NCBI RefSeq assembly: GCF_025725685.1
Contig: NZ_CP107008.1
Coordinates: forward strand, 2,170,001-2,234,000
Length of the DNA stretch: 64,000 nucleotides
Direction of reading: 5' to 3'
Source: Halomonas sp. M4R1S46
GTDB lineage: Bacteria > Pseudomonadota > Gammaproteobacteria > Pseudomonadales > Halomonadaceae
In this document: positions 46,050 to 54,466 of the stretch, in pieces
Layout: each line of letters starts with the position of its first letter
How positions within the stretch are numbered: the first letter of the stretch is position 1
Translations under genes and position numbers: made by a program
Notes under the pieces: model-generated
What the model saw: only the letters and a program-made list of their open reading frames with translations
Database searches by the model: none
What the model was told of the DNA's origin: nothing

Positions 46050-46715
46050 ATGCCCAATCGTCCTCATGAAGGCAGATTTCAAGGCCGCCTGCGGGCGGTC
46101 TTGTCGTGTGCCGTGCCAGCCGCGCTGCTCGCGGGCTGTGCCAGCGGTGGTACCACACCACTGTCGGCGTCGCTGGCGGAGCTCTTCCCCGACGACCAGG
46201 CCACCGCGCGTCAGGCGACCGAGATCCCCTATGCCTCCCTGTCCGTCCAGCTGGGCGCTGTCAGCGGCCTCATGGTCATGGGCAGCCAGGCCGGCGAGAT
46301 GACCTACTGGCCCTCCGGCGAGGGCGTGGTGCTGGAGCTGCGGGACGGCGGGCTCCATGCCACCAGCGGGCTCGACGCCAACCTGCTCGGCACGCACTAC
46401 GCGGGACCACCGCCCTGGCGACGCGAAGCGCCTGCACGCGTCGAGATGAAACGACACTGGCGCGACGCCGATGGGCATGTCGTCCAGGGCACCGGAGAGG
46501 GGCAGCTGAGGTGCGATGCCACCGAGATGCTGGCCCTGCCCCTCGCCGAGCGAGAGCTGGAACGCTGCTCACTCGTCCTCGAGTGGGCCGACGGCTCGAC
46601 GACGGCCTCGACCCTGTGGCGCGACCCGAGCTCCCACCGGCTATGGGCCGTCGATGAGACCCCGTGGCCAGGCGCTCCAACGATGCAGTGGCAGGTGGCT
46701 CGCCACTGGTGGTAA
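46050..46715 (+). CDS. yjbF: YjbF/GfcB-family lipoprotein
   Basis: 221 residues with a lipoprotein signal (VPAALLAGCASGG, Cys near residue 30). YjbF-family features include YASLSVQLGAVSGLMVMG and RYYWSP-like WRREAPARVEMKRHW. Second gene of the yjbEFGH operon; outer-membrane-associated partner in polysaccharide secretion. Biochemical role unknown. Confidence 0.82.
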   Translation: MPNRPHEGRFQGRLRAVLSCAVPAALLAGCASGGTTPLSASLAELFPDDQATARQATEIPYASLSVQLGAVSGLMVMGSQAGEMTYWPSGEGVVLELRDGGLHATSGLDANLLGTHYAGPPPWRREAPARVEMKRHWRDADGHVVQGTGEGQLRCDATEMLALPLAERELERCSLVLEWADGSTTASTLWRDPSSHRLWAVDETPWPGAPTMQWQVARHWW

Positions 46716-46734
46716 TTCGCAAGGCATCCTTTTC

Positions 46735-47499
46735 ATGCGCAACTTGACTCTCGTGGCCCTTGGCTGGCTGGCGGTGCTTCCCGGCCTGGCACAGGCGCAA
46801 TCCGCCGCCACCTCCCCCACGCTTCTCGAGGCCTGGCTGGCCTGGCAGGAAGAGCGCCAGGCCAGCCAGGCGGCTCCCTTCGACTGGGCCTATAGCTTTG
46901 CCCTGAGGGCGAACGATGCCCTGCCGCTGGAGCAACGGCGCAGGCGCCTTGTCGCCGAGCTCGAGGTGCTCTCGAACACCCTGGAGCTGGCAAGGGATAC
47001 CGACAGGGCCGATGCCCTGACCGACTGGCAACGGGGCCTGTCGTCCCTGCCGGCAGAGCCTGCCCGTTCCCCGGAGCGACTGGGCCTGCCACACCTGGCG
47101 AGCGACTTGCGGCGCAACCCGGCCATGGCCGACATCGCCGCGCTGGGCACCTGCACACCACCCGCCTGGATCGAGACCTGGACGCTCGAGGGCGTCGACC
47201 GGCTCCGGTGGACACCAGGGATGAGCGTGGAACAGGCGCTGGATGCCCTGCCGGGCAGCGCCACCAAGGGGATCGACCGGGTCACGCTGGTCACCCCGCT
47301 GGGCGAGACCCGCGACCTCGGCATCGCCGCCTGGAATCACGAGGGTGCCCCCCTCGCCCCCGGCTCTCGGCTGGTCTCGCTGCTGCCCGAGCGTGGCCTC
47401 GGCGGCACGGCGGAAGGCGACATCGTCAATCGCGAACTGGCCGCCTGGCTCGCCACCCGCCTTCCCGGCGACGACTGCACCATCAGGGATGTGGAATGA
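46735..47499 (+). CDS. yjbG: YjbG/GfcC-family capsule biosynthesis protein
   Basis: 254 residues with a signal peptide (ALGWLAVLPGLAQA). Conserved GfcC features: LLEAWLAWQEER, ARSPERLGLPHLASDLRRNP and VTLVTPLGETRDLGIAAWN. Homologue GfcC is a periplasmic protein with beta-grasp domains. Its stop overlaps the yjbH start (ATGA). Called by order and motifs. Confidence 0.82.
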   Translation: MRNLTLVALGWLAVLPGLAQAQSAATSPTLLEAWLAWQEERQASQAAPFDWAYSFALRANDALPLEQRRRRLVAELEVLSNTLELARDTDRADALTDWQRGLSSLPAEPARSPERLGLPHLASDLRRNPAMADIAALGTCTPPAWIETWTLEGVDRLRWTPGMSVEQALDALPGSATKGIDRVTLVTPLGETRDLGIAAWNHEGAPLAPGSRLVSLLPERGLGGTAEGDIVNRELAAWLATRLPGDDCTIRDVE

Positions 47500-49577
47500 A
47501 AGGACGGACTCTCCCATGGGGCATGGCCCCGATGCTGCTATGGATGGCCTCCCCGGCCTCGGCCAACAACCTGGGCACCGGCCAGAGCGACTTCGGCGGC
47601 GTCGGCCTGATGCAGACCCCGACGGCGCGCATGGCCCCAGTCGGTGATTTCGCTATCAATGCCAGTCGAACGTCTCCCTACCGCCGCTACTCGATCTTCA
47701 TGCAACCCACCGAGTGGCTGGAAGGAGGTTTTCGTTACACCTCGATCGAGAATCGCTTGTATGGCCCCAGCATCGCCGGCGATCGCGACTATCTCGACAA
47801 GAGCATCGATGCAAAGATACGACTGAGTCAGGAAAGCCGCTACCTGCCTGAACTGGCGCTGGGAATACGCGATCTCGGCGGTACTACGTTTTTCGGTTCC
47901 GAGTACATCGTGGCGAGCAAGCGCTGGCATGACCTCGATTTCAGCCTGGGCCTTGGATGGGGCTACCTCGGCAACCGCGGCGACATGGACTCCCCGCTGT
48001 CGCTGATAAGCGATCGCTTCAGGAACCGGCCAGAAGGCGAGGGTGGCGACCAGGCTGGTGATTTCCAGATCGATCAATTGTTCAGCGGCAACACCGCCTT
48101 TTTCGGCGGCATCGAGTATCAGACGCCCTGGGAGCCACTGGTCCTGCAGCTCGAATACGAGGGCAACGACTATGCGAACGAGCCGCAGGACAACGACCAG
48201 CCCCAGGACTCGCGTTTCAACCTGGGGGCGCGTTACCGGTTGACGGACAATTTTGAGTTGCATGCCGGCTGGCAGCGGGGCAATGCCGCCATGGCCGGCA
48301 TCACCTTCTCCACCAATCTCGCCGGGCTGAGCCAGATCAAGCGCGACCCGCCGCCGGCGCCCATTAACGCGCCAGCGGAGCAGGACTGGCCGGCCGTGGC
48401 CGCCAAGCTGCAGGATAACGCCGGCATCCGCGTGGACGAGATCCGCCAGGACGGCGAGGACCTCATCGTCACCGGCGAGCCCGTGACCTTCCGCAACCTG
48501 GCGAAGAGCGAAGGCCGAGCCGGGCGCATCCTGCATGCCAATGCCGACGAGGCCGTCGAGACCTTCCACTACCGCTGGCAGAACCGCGGCCTGGGCCTGC
48601 GCGAGGACGTTCACGACCGCTCCACCCTGGTTGCGGCAACCGCCTCTCAGGATGCCGAAACCGCCCATCGCTACGGGATCTACTCTCGCGCGCTGCTGGA
48701 CGAGCCTGCCGGCGAGATTCTCTATCAGGATGATCCGAAGCGCTTTTCCTGGAGTACGGGGCCGGCCATCGAGCAGAACTTCGGCGGCCCGGATGGCTAC
48801 CTCTATCGCCTCTCGGCCTTCGCCTCGGCGGAATACACCACCGACCCCAACGGCTGGCTCTCCGGCAGCCTGACCGCCACCCTGGCCGACAACCTCGACG
48901 AGTACGAGTACATCGCCGAGTCGGACCTGCCCCGTGTGCGCACCCATATCGGCGATTACCTGGCCGAGGCCGACGTCGGGATCAGCAACCTGCAGTACAC
49001 CCGCACCGCGCAGCTGGGCGACGACCTGTATGCCATGGGGTATGGCGGCCTGCTGGAAACGATGTATGCCGGCGCGGGGGGCGAGCTGCTCTACCGCCCC
49101 TTCAACAGCGACCTGGCACTCGGCCTGGACATGAACTGGGTCCAGCAGCGCGAGTTCGACCAGCAGTTCGGCCTGCGCGACTACGAGACCTGGACCGGCC
49201 ACGCCACCGCCTACTGGGAGACCGGCTTCGAGGACATGCTGGCCCAGTTCAGCGTGGGCCGCTACCTGGCCGGCGACTATGGCGCCACCCTGGATGTGTC
49301 GCGGGAGTTCGACAACGGCGTGCGCGTGGGTGCCTGGACGACGTTCACCGATGCCGGCGACGCCTACGGCGAGGGCAGCTTCGACAAGGCCTTCTATGTC
49401 TCCATTCCCCTGGACGCCTTCTTCGTTCGCTCCAGCCGCGGCCGCTCCACCATCGCCTGGCAGCCCCTCACGCGTGACGGCGGCGCCCGCCTGAACCGTC
49501 AGTACCAGCTATACGGCATCACCAACGACCGCGACCTGGGCCGCTACTGGGAGAACTATCAAGACAGCTGGGATTAA
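47496..49577 (+). CDS. yjbH: YjbH/GfcD-family outer-membrane beta-barrel protein
   Basis: 693 residues, close to the ~698 of E. coli YjbH. Signal peptide (MLLWMASPASA), then NLGTGQSDFGGVGLMQTPTARM, the conserved start of the family, two beta-rich halves with many alternating aromatic residues, and the C-terminal LGRYWENYQDSWD. Thought to be an outer-membrane protein assisting export of an exopolysaccharide. Last gene of yjbEFGH. Confidence 0.88.
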   Translation: MKGRTLPWGMAPMLLWMASPASANNLGTGQSDFGGVGLMQTPTARMAPVGDFAINASRTSPYRRYSIFMQPTEWLEGGFRYTSIENRLYGPSIAGDRDYLDKSIDAKIRLSQESRYLPELALGIRDLGGTTFFGSEYIVASKRWHDLDFSLGLGWGYLGNRGDMDSPLSLISDRFRNRPEGEGGDQAGDFQIDQLFSGNTAFFGGIEYQTPWEPLVLQLEYEGNDYANEPQDNDQPQDSRFNLGARYRLTDNFELHAGWQRGNAAMAGITFSTNLAGLSQIKRDPPPAPINAPAEQDWPAVAAKLQDNAGIRVDEIRQDGEDLIVTGEPVTFRNLAKSEGRAGRILHANADEAVETFHYRWQNRGLGLREDVHDRSTLVAATASQDAETAHRYGIYSRALLDEPAGEILYQDDPKRFSWSTGPAIEQNFGGPDGYLYRLSAFASAEYTTDPNGWLSGSLTATLADNLDEYEYIAESDLPRVRTHIGDYLAEADVGISNLQYTRTAQLGDDLYAMGYGGLLETMYAGAGGELLYRPFNSDLALGLDMNWVQQREFDQQFGLRDYETWTGHATAYWETGFEDMLAQFSVGRYLAGDYGATLDVSREFDNGVRVGAWTTFTDAGDAYGEGSFDKAFYVSIPLDAFFVRSSRGRSTIAWQPLTRDGGARLNRQYQLYGITNDRDLGRYWENYQDSWD

Positions 49578-49609
49578 TCAGGGGTTAACTGGGCCGGTCT
49601 CCGGGGATT

Positions 49610-49970
49610 AATCGGGGACGGGTACAGGATTATCGAGTTGAACCCCGTCCGCGCCGGGATGGTCGCCCACCCCGGCCACTACCGCTGGTGCAGCTATCGC
49701 ACTAACGCCCAGGGAGAGGCAGGCCGATTGATCACATCCCATCCCACCATCGAAGCGCTCGGTCCAACCCGCGAGCAGCGATGCAGCTAATACCGGGAAC
49801 TCACCCGACATCAGCTTGCTTCTCAGATGGTCGATCAGACCCGCCAGATCACCCACAGCGGCCTGGTCCTGGGCGGCGAGCGTTTCCAGCAGCAGGCGGC
49901 CGAGTTGCTCGGCCGCCGCACCACCCCCCGGCAAACCTGGGCGCCGACCCCGAGACCATTGAGAACTGGA
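49610..49970 (+). pseudogene. RAYT relic 2 with REP-like motif
   Basis: Starts with the motif AATCGGGGACGGGTAC (49610-49625). Then C-terminal RAYT sequence follows: IELNPVRAGMVAHPGHYRWCSYR, GRLITSHPTIEALG, an in-frame TAA at 49788, and further family sequence (YRELTRHQLASQMVDQ, GERFQQQAAELLGRRT). The N-terminal two-thirds is missing. Dead. Confidence 0.82.
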
Positions 49971-50037
49971 ACGGTGGAAAAGAAAACGGCCGGCAAATGT
50001 CGACCGTCTCCTTTACCTGGGGCCTGTCCCCGACTGG
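49970..50037 (-). terminator. REP-type repeat unit acting as terminator of the Pmp3 gene
   Basis: On the minus strand CGGTCGACATTTGCCGGCCG forms a hairpin followed by TTTTCTTTT. The ~70-bp unit (CGGTGGAAAAGAAAACGGCC ... CTGTCCCCGACTGG) recurs at 51588-51658. It sits about 40 bp beyond the Pmp3 stop. Confidence 0.7.
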
Positions 50038-50048
50038 CTGCTATGGCC

Positions 50049-50207
50049 TCACCGCCGAGCGATGATCCAGACCGCATGCACGATGCCGGGAATGTAGCCC
50101 ATCAGCGTCAGCAAGATATTCAGCCAGAAATGCAGGCCGAAGCCGACCTGGAGGAACACGCCTACCGGAGGCAGAAAAATCGCGAACAGAATGCGGATCA
50201 CGTCCAT
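50049..50207 (-). CDS. yqaE: YqaE/Pmp3-family small membrane protein
   Basis: 52 residues, two membrane helices: MDVIRILFAIFLPPVGVFLQ and LNILLTLMGYIPGIVHAVWII. ATG 50207 has AAGGAG seven bases upstream. Pmp3-type proteins modulate membrane potential or salt stress in eukaryotes; the bacterial role is unclear, though a salt-related one suits a halophile. Free-standing gene with its own terminator. Confidence 0.9.
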   Translation of the reverse strand: MDVIRILFAIFLPPVGVFLQVGFGLHFWLNILLTLMGYIPGIVHAVWIIARR

Positions 50208-50449
50208 GAGGTAACTCCTTGAAAAAGACAGTGCGCTCATGTGACCGCTTCCGGCGCTAGGCGTTCACGCATGGCTACTGCCGCCCATTCCGCCATGCCA
50301 CCGCCCCATGGATCACCGCCATCACCCCAGAGCCAGGACGAGGCGGCCGTCGTAGGGGTGGAGATAAGCCATCTTGCCCCAGGGCCAGGGCGGCCGCGAT
50401 CGCGATAGGTATAGCGTCTCCTCAGACAAAGTGTATGGTCATCAGGGGA
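50208..50449. other. Region between Pmp3 gene and IS30 copy B
   Basis: Minus-strand frames here are open up to the IS30 end (one reads TLYLSRSRPPWPWGKMAYLH and ends DGRLVLALG-stop) and could be the tail of a gene cut by the IS30, but I recognise no family. Confidence 0.25.
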
Positions 50450-51547
50450 GGCGGTCTCAATGACCAAGTGCGACACGTGACCCATCAGGTACGGTGTTGC
50501 CATGACTTGCTTCTTTCGCCATCTCTCTGCTGAAGACCGAGCCGCCATCATGATGATGCGAGCTACTCATTCGATCCGGGCCATCGCCACTCATCTGGGC
50601 CGTGCACCGAGCACCGTGTCGCGAGAAATCGCGCGCCACACGGTCGATCCCATCAAGGGCTACGATGCCGGTCTGGCGGGCTACCGGGCCCGTCTGACGC
50701 GACATCGGCCACGTCAGTGTCCCAAGCTGCATCCCGACGGGGAGCTCTTCGAGGTGGTGGTCTACCTGCTGCGCAAGTACTGGTCACCGGAACAGATAGC
50801 CCGCACACTGAAGCGTATGTCTCCCAACGATTCACGTCGCCAGGTCTCGCATGAGGCCATCTACAACGCGCTCTATGTGATGCCCCGCGGCAGCCTCAAA
50901 AAGGAACTCATCGCCTGCTTACGGCAGGGCAACGGCAAGCGTCGGCCACGCAGTCGTGGTAAGGATCGACGCCAGCAGATTCCCGAGCTGGTCAGCATCC
51001 ATATGCGGCCGCCTGAGATCGAAGACCGCCTGATGCCTGGCCACTGGGAGGGCGATCTCATCATTGGCGCCAACAATCGCTCCGCCGTCGGTACGCTGGT
51101 GGAGCGGACCACACGGTTGGTGATCCTGGCGAAAGTGGACGGCACCACGGCTACGGCGGCGGCCGTCGGCTTCAGTGACAAGCTCAATGAAGTGCCGCGA
51201 TCCCTGCGTCTCTCAATGACCTATGACCAGGGCAGAGAGATGGTGAGGCATGCCGAGATCACTCAGAAGACCGGTACGGCGATCTACTTCGCTGATCCGC
51301 ATAGCCCATGGCCGCGGGGCTCCAATGAGAACACCAACGGGCTGTTGCGGCAGTACCTGCCGAAGGGCACGGATCTGTCGGTCTACAGCCAGGAAGAGCT
51401 CGATGAGATCGCTGATTCACTGAACACGCGGCCGCGCAAGACACTGGACTGGCGAACGCCGCTGGAAGTTTACGCCGAGGTGCTCAAGAAATCCGTCGGT
51501 GGACCTAGCACCCTTCAATAGCGTTGCGCTTGGAACTTGAGACCGCC
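50450..51547 (+). mobile_element. IS30-family insertion sequence, copy B
   Basis: A 1098-bp element with GGCGGTCTCAA-type terminal repeats and a 3-bp target duplication GGA (50447-50449 and 51548-51550). Confidence 0.93.
50502..51521 (+). CDS. IS30-family transposase, copy B (intact)
   Basis: 339 residues, apparently intact. N-terminal HTH (HSIRAIATHLGRAPSTVSREI), linker YWSPEQIARTLKRMSPND, then the DDE core: PGHWEGDLIIGANNRSAVG, LSMTYDQGREM, and HSPWPRGSNENTNGLLRQYLP with the terminal Glu, then KGTDLSVYSQEELDEIADSLN. Copy A differs by a nonsense codon. Confidence 0.94.
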   Translation: MTCFFRHLSAEDRAAIMMMRATHSIRAIATHLGRAPSTVSREIARHTVDPIKGYDAGLAGYRARLTRHRPRQCPKLHPDGELFEVVVYLLRKYWSPEQIARTLKRMSPNDSRRQVSHEAIYNALYVMPRGSLKKELIACLRQGNGKRRPRSRGKDRRQQIPELVSIHMRPPEIEDRLMPGHWEGDLIIGANNRSAVGTLVERTTRLVILAKVDGTTATAAAVGFSDKLNEVPRSLRLSMTYDQGREMVRHAEITQKTGTAIYFADPHSPWPRGSNENTNGLLRQYLPKGTDLSVYSQEELDEIADSLNTRPRKTLDWRTPLEVYAEVLKKSVGGPSTLQ

Positions 51548-51587
51548 GGACGTCAGGCGCAATTGTTCCCAGAGAACGTGACTGCTG

Positions 51588-51658
51588 AAACGGTGGAAAA
51601 GAAAACGGCCGGAAAATGCCGACCGCCTTCTTTAATTGGGGTCTGTCCCCGATTGGTT
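51588..51658 (-). terminator. Second copy of the REP-type unit, terminator of pilA
   Basis: CGGTCGGCATTTTCCGGCCG hairpin followed by TTTTCTTTT on the minus strand, 36 nt beyond the pilA stop. Near-identical to 49970-50037, including the adjoining CTGTCCCCGATTGG, which is an inverted copy of the REP-like motif. Confidence 0.75.
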
Positions 51659-51660
51659 AA

Positions 51661-52065
51661 TTAAAGATTCGGTATTGCCACATCGTTGGTATTACTAGTC
51701 CGAGCGGTAGTTCCTGTAAGGACATACCCATCAGCAGCAACAGCAGCAGCAGCAAGAGTCACGTCAGAGCAAGACTCAAGAGTAATATACTCAGTTTCAT
51801 CGAAATTAGCCGGAGTAACTGTCCCATCAGCAGCAATATGTGCCATGGCAGCATTCCGATCGGCAATGTCAGCTGCAACAGGTGCCCGAAGCGACGCTGT
51901 TTCCGCTTCACAAGCCCCGTCAGCGGCTCTATTCAAATAGTTCTGATATTGCGGTATGGCAATCGCTGCCAACACCCCGATAATCGCCACCACGATCAGC
52001 AGCTCTATCAGGGTAAAGCCACCCTGGCCTGCCTTGACGTAATGCTTCGTGCCTTGTCTTTTCAT
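51661..52065 (-). CDS. pilA: Type IV major pilin (PilA-like)
   Basis: 134 residues from ATG 52065. Class III signal with a 16-residue leader and the cleavage/methylation motif GGFTLIELLIVVAIIGVLAAIAIPQYQNY (Glu5 present, written here in segments: G-FTLIELL, then VVAIIGVLAAIAIP). Two cysteines (GACEAE and LESCSD) could close the D-region loop. Divergent from pilB, the usual arrangement in gammaproteobacteria. A prepilin peptidase gene is not seen in the window. Confidence 0.93.
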   Translation of the reverse strand: MKRQGTKHYVKAGQGGFTLIELLIVVAIIGVLAAIAIPQYQNYLNRAADGACEAETASLRAPVAADIADRNAAMAHIAADGTVTPANFDETEYITLESCSDVTLAAAAVAADGYVLTGTTARTSNTNDVAIPNL

Positions 52066-52121
52066 GGTCTTCACCCCTTGCTCTTCCCGCCTGCCCAAGC
52101 CGATATCAGATAGTGGTACAG

Positions 52122-52137
52122 GCGAACTCGTTGCCAA
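52122..52137 (-). promoter_or_regulatory. Possible sigma-54 promoter of pilA
   Basis: The minus strand reads TTGGCAACGAGTTCGC: GG and GC separated by exactly ten bases, the -24/-12 spacing, about 55 bp upstream of the pilA start. Pilin genes are often sigma-54 dependent. The match around -12 is weak. Confidence 0.35.
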
Positions 52138-52424
52138 GCCTCGGGACCCAGTGGAGGAGACCACCCAGTGGCTGGCCTCTCCCAAGCCCCCGCAGGCGAC
52201 AAGAAGGCCGCCCTGACGTTACATTAATTTACATTTTGGTACTTTGCAAGGACAAGGTATCACGCTGCGAAACCTGAAGACTGATGGATACCATACTGAC
52301 GATTGCCGCCGATAGGTCAAGCCTAAGGTTGAACGCACGAGGCCTACGCTGGGCGCCCGCCATGCTTACAGGCTAGAATCAAGCAGGAAAGCCATCAGCT
52401 CCCGCGGCGAGACGATCGAACCCT

Positions 52425-54218
52425 ATGAATGACTACCGCCCTCCCGGCCCCGAGCAGCCCTACACCCCCGAGCCCGCCAGTTCGCCCCTCTCCGGCGCCG
52501 CCAACCGCAGCGGGCTGCGCGGGCTCAGCCGGCGCCTGATGCGCGATGGCTACCTGAGCGAGGCCGCCGCCGCCCGCGCCGAGCAGGAGGCCCGGGAGGG
52601 CGAGATCTCGCTGCTGGAGCATGTGATCCAGTCCGGCCTGGTGCCGGCCCGACAGGCGACGCTGACGGCGGCCTGGGAATATGGCCTGCCGATCCTCGAC
52701 CTGGATGCCATCCGGCTCGAGAGCCTCCCCCCCGCGGCGGACTACCCCGACAAGATTCTGCGCCGGCTGGGGGTGCTGCCGCTCAATCGGCACGGCCATC
52801 GCCTCACCGTGGCGGTGCCCTACCCCTCCACCCTGGCGCAGCTGGATGAACTGCAGTTCGCCACCGGGCTGACCCCCGAGGGGATTCTCGCCCCGGTGGA
52901 TCAGCTCGGCCCGGTGCTCGAGAGCTATCTCGCCCGCAACGAGAGCAGCATGCTCGACGAGCTGGCCAATGTGGACGATGCCATCGGCGAGCTCAGCTAC
53001 GGCGAGGACGTCACCGACGTCAGCGACGAACAGCAGGCCGTGGCCGCCGCCGGGGACGACGCGCCCATCGTCAAGTTCGTCAACAAGATCCTGCTGGATG
53101 CCATCCGCCGCGGGGCGTCGGACATCCACTTCGAGCCCTACGAGACGAGCTATCGGGTGCGCTTTCGCATCGACGGCATACTGCACGATGTGGCCCACCC
53201 GCCCTTTGCCATGCGCACGCGCATCGCCGCCCGCCTCAAGGTGATGTCGCGCCTCGACATCTCGGAACGGCGCCTGCCCCAGGACGGCGCCATCAAGCTG
53301 AAGATCTCCAGCACTCGCTCCATCGACTTTCGCGTCAACTCGCTGCCCACCGTCTACGGCGAGAAGATCGTGCTGCGGATCCTCGACCCGGCCTCGGCGC
53401 AGCTTGGCATCGAGCAGCTCGGCTTCACCCCCGAGCAGCGCGAGGTCTATGAGCAGGTGCTGGATCACCCGCAGGGCATGATTCTGGTCACCGGCCCCAC
53501 CGGCAGCGGCAAGAGCGTCACCCTCTATACGGGCATCAATCTCCTCAACGAGGTGGAGCGCAACATCTGCACCGCCGAGGACCCGGTGGAGATCAAGGTG
53601 CCCGGGGTCAACCAGGTGAACGTGCTGCCCAAGATCGGCCTCGACTTCGCCAGCGCCCTGCGCGCCTTCCTGCGCCAGGACCCGGACGTGGTGATGGTCG
53701 GCGAGATCCGCGACCTGGAGACCGCCGAGATCGCCGTCAAGGCTGCCCAGACCGGCCACCTAGTGCTCTCCACGGTGCATACCAACTCCGCCGCCGAGAC
53801 GCTGACGCGCCTGGCCAACATGGGGGTGGCGCCCTTCAATATCGCCAGTTCGGTGAGCCTGATCATCGCCCAGCGCCTGGCGCGAAGGCTGTGTCATCAC
53901 TGCAAGCAGCCGGCCGATATCCCCCGGGAGGCGCTGCTCAACCAGGGCTTCAACGAGGAGGAGGTCGACCAGGCCACCATCTTCGAGCCGGTGGGCTGCA
54001 AGCACTGCACCCAGGGCTTCAAGGGACGTGTGGGCATCTATGAGGTGGTGCCGATCACCAATGCCATGAGCCAGCTGATCATGAAGCAGGGCAACTCGAT
54101 GGACTTCGCCGTCCAGGCACGGGAGGAAGGCCACCCCGACCTGCGCCGCAGCGGCCTGCTCAAGGTGATGCAGGGGCTGACCAGCCTGGCGGAGGTCAAC
54201 CGCGTCACCAAGGATTAA
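52425..54218 (+). CDS. pilB: Type IV pilus assembly ATPase PilB
   Basis: Powers pilus extension. 597 residues: N-terminal T2SSE_N-type domain, then the ATPase with Walker A VTGPTGSGKSVTLY (near residue 363), the Asp box, Walker B RQDPDVVMVGEIRDLETAEIA, a His box TGHLVLSTVHTNSA, and a zinc tetracysteine (CHHCKQ .. CKHC). Followed by pilC after a 250-bp gap filled with repeat arrays. Confidence 0.96.
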   Translation: MNDYRPPGPEQPYTPEPASSPLSGAANRSGLRGLSRRLMRDGYLSEAAAARAEQEAREGEISLLEHVIQSGLVPARQATLTAAWEYGLPILDLDAIRLESLPPAADYPDKILRRLGVLPLNRHGHRLTVAVPYPSTLAQLDELQFATGLTPEGILAPVDQLGPVLESYLARNESSMLDELANVDDAIGELSYGEDVTDVSDEQQAVAAAGDDAPIVKFVNKILLDAIRRGASDIHFEPYETSYRVRFRIDGILHDVAHPPFAMRTRIAARLKVMSRLDISERRLPQDGAIKLKISSTRSIDFRVNSLPTVYGEKIVLRILDPASAQLGIEQLGFTPEQREVYEQVLDHPQGMILVTGPTGSGKSVTLYTGINLLNEVERNICTAEDPVEIKVPGVNQVNVLPKIGLDFASALRAFLRQDPDVVMVGEIRDLETAEIAVKAAQTGHLVLSTVHTNSAAETLTRLANMGVAPFNIASSVSLIIAQRLARRLCHHCKQPADIPREALLNQGFNEEEVDQATIFEPVGCKHCTQGFKGRVGIYEVVPITNAMSQLIMKQGNSMDFAVQAREEGHPDLRRSGLLKVMQGLTSLAEVNRVTKD

Positions 54219-54221
54219 TCA

Positions 54222-54445
54222 GGCGCAAAGAGTTCGGGGTAAGGAGTGAGGAGTGAGGAGTGAGGAGTGAGGAGTGAGGAGTGAGGAGTGAGGAGTGAGG
54301 AGTGAGGAGTGAGGAGTGAGGAGTGAGGAGTGAGGAGTGAGGAGAATGGGCACGCCTCACGCCAAACCCCAAACCCCAAACCCAAAACCCCAAACCCCAA
54401 ACCCCAAACCCCAAACACCAAACACCAAACACCAAACACCATTAG
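54222..54445. repeat. Inverted heptad arrays between pilB and pilC
   Basis: Left arm 54222-54347 contains 14 consecutive perfect GGAGTGA units plus diverged ones. Right arm 54355-54445 is twelve CCNNACN units (CCAAACC, then CCAAACA). Both arms keep phase; the loop is only seven bases. It starts four bases after the pilB stop and separates pilB from pilC. Confidence 0.88.
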
Positions 54446-54466
54446 AACAATGCAGGGACATCGACC

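Noticed and set aside
50237..50551. 104-codon minus-strand frame across the IS30 left end
   Set aside because: Part lies inside the IS30 end and the rest matches no family; listed only as an unassigned region.
54222..54445. CRISPR-like regular repeats
   Set aside because: Units are 7 bp with no spacers and no cas genes; this is a heptad array.
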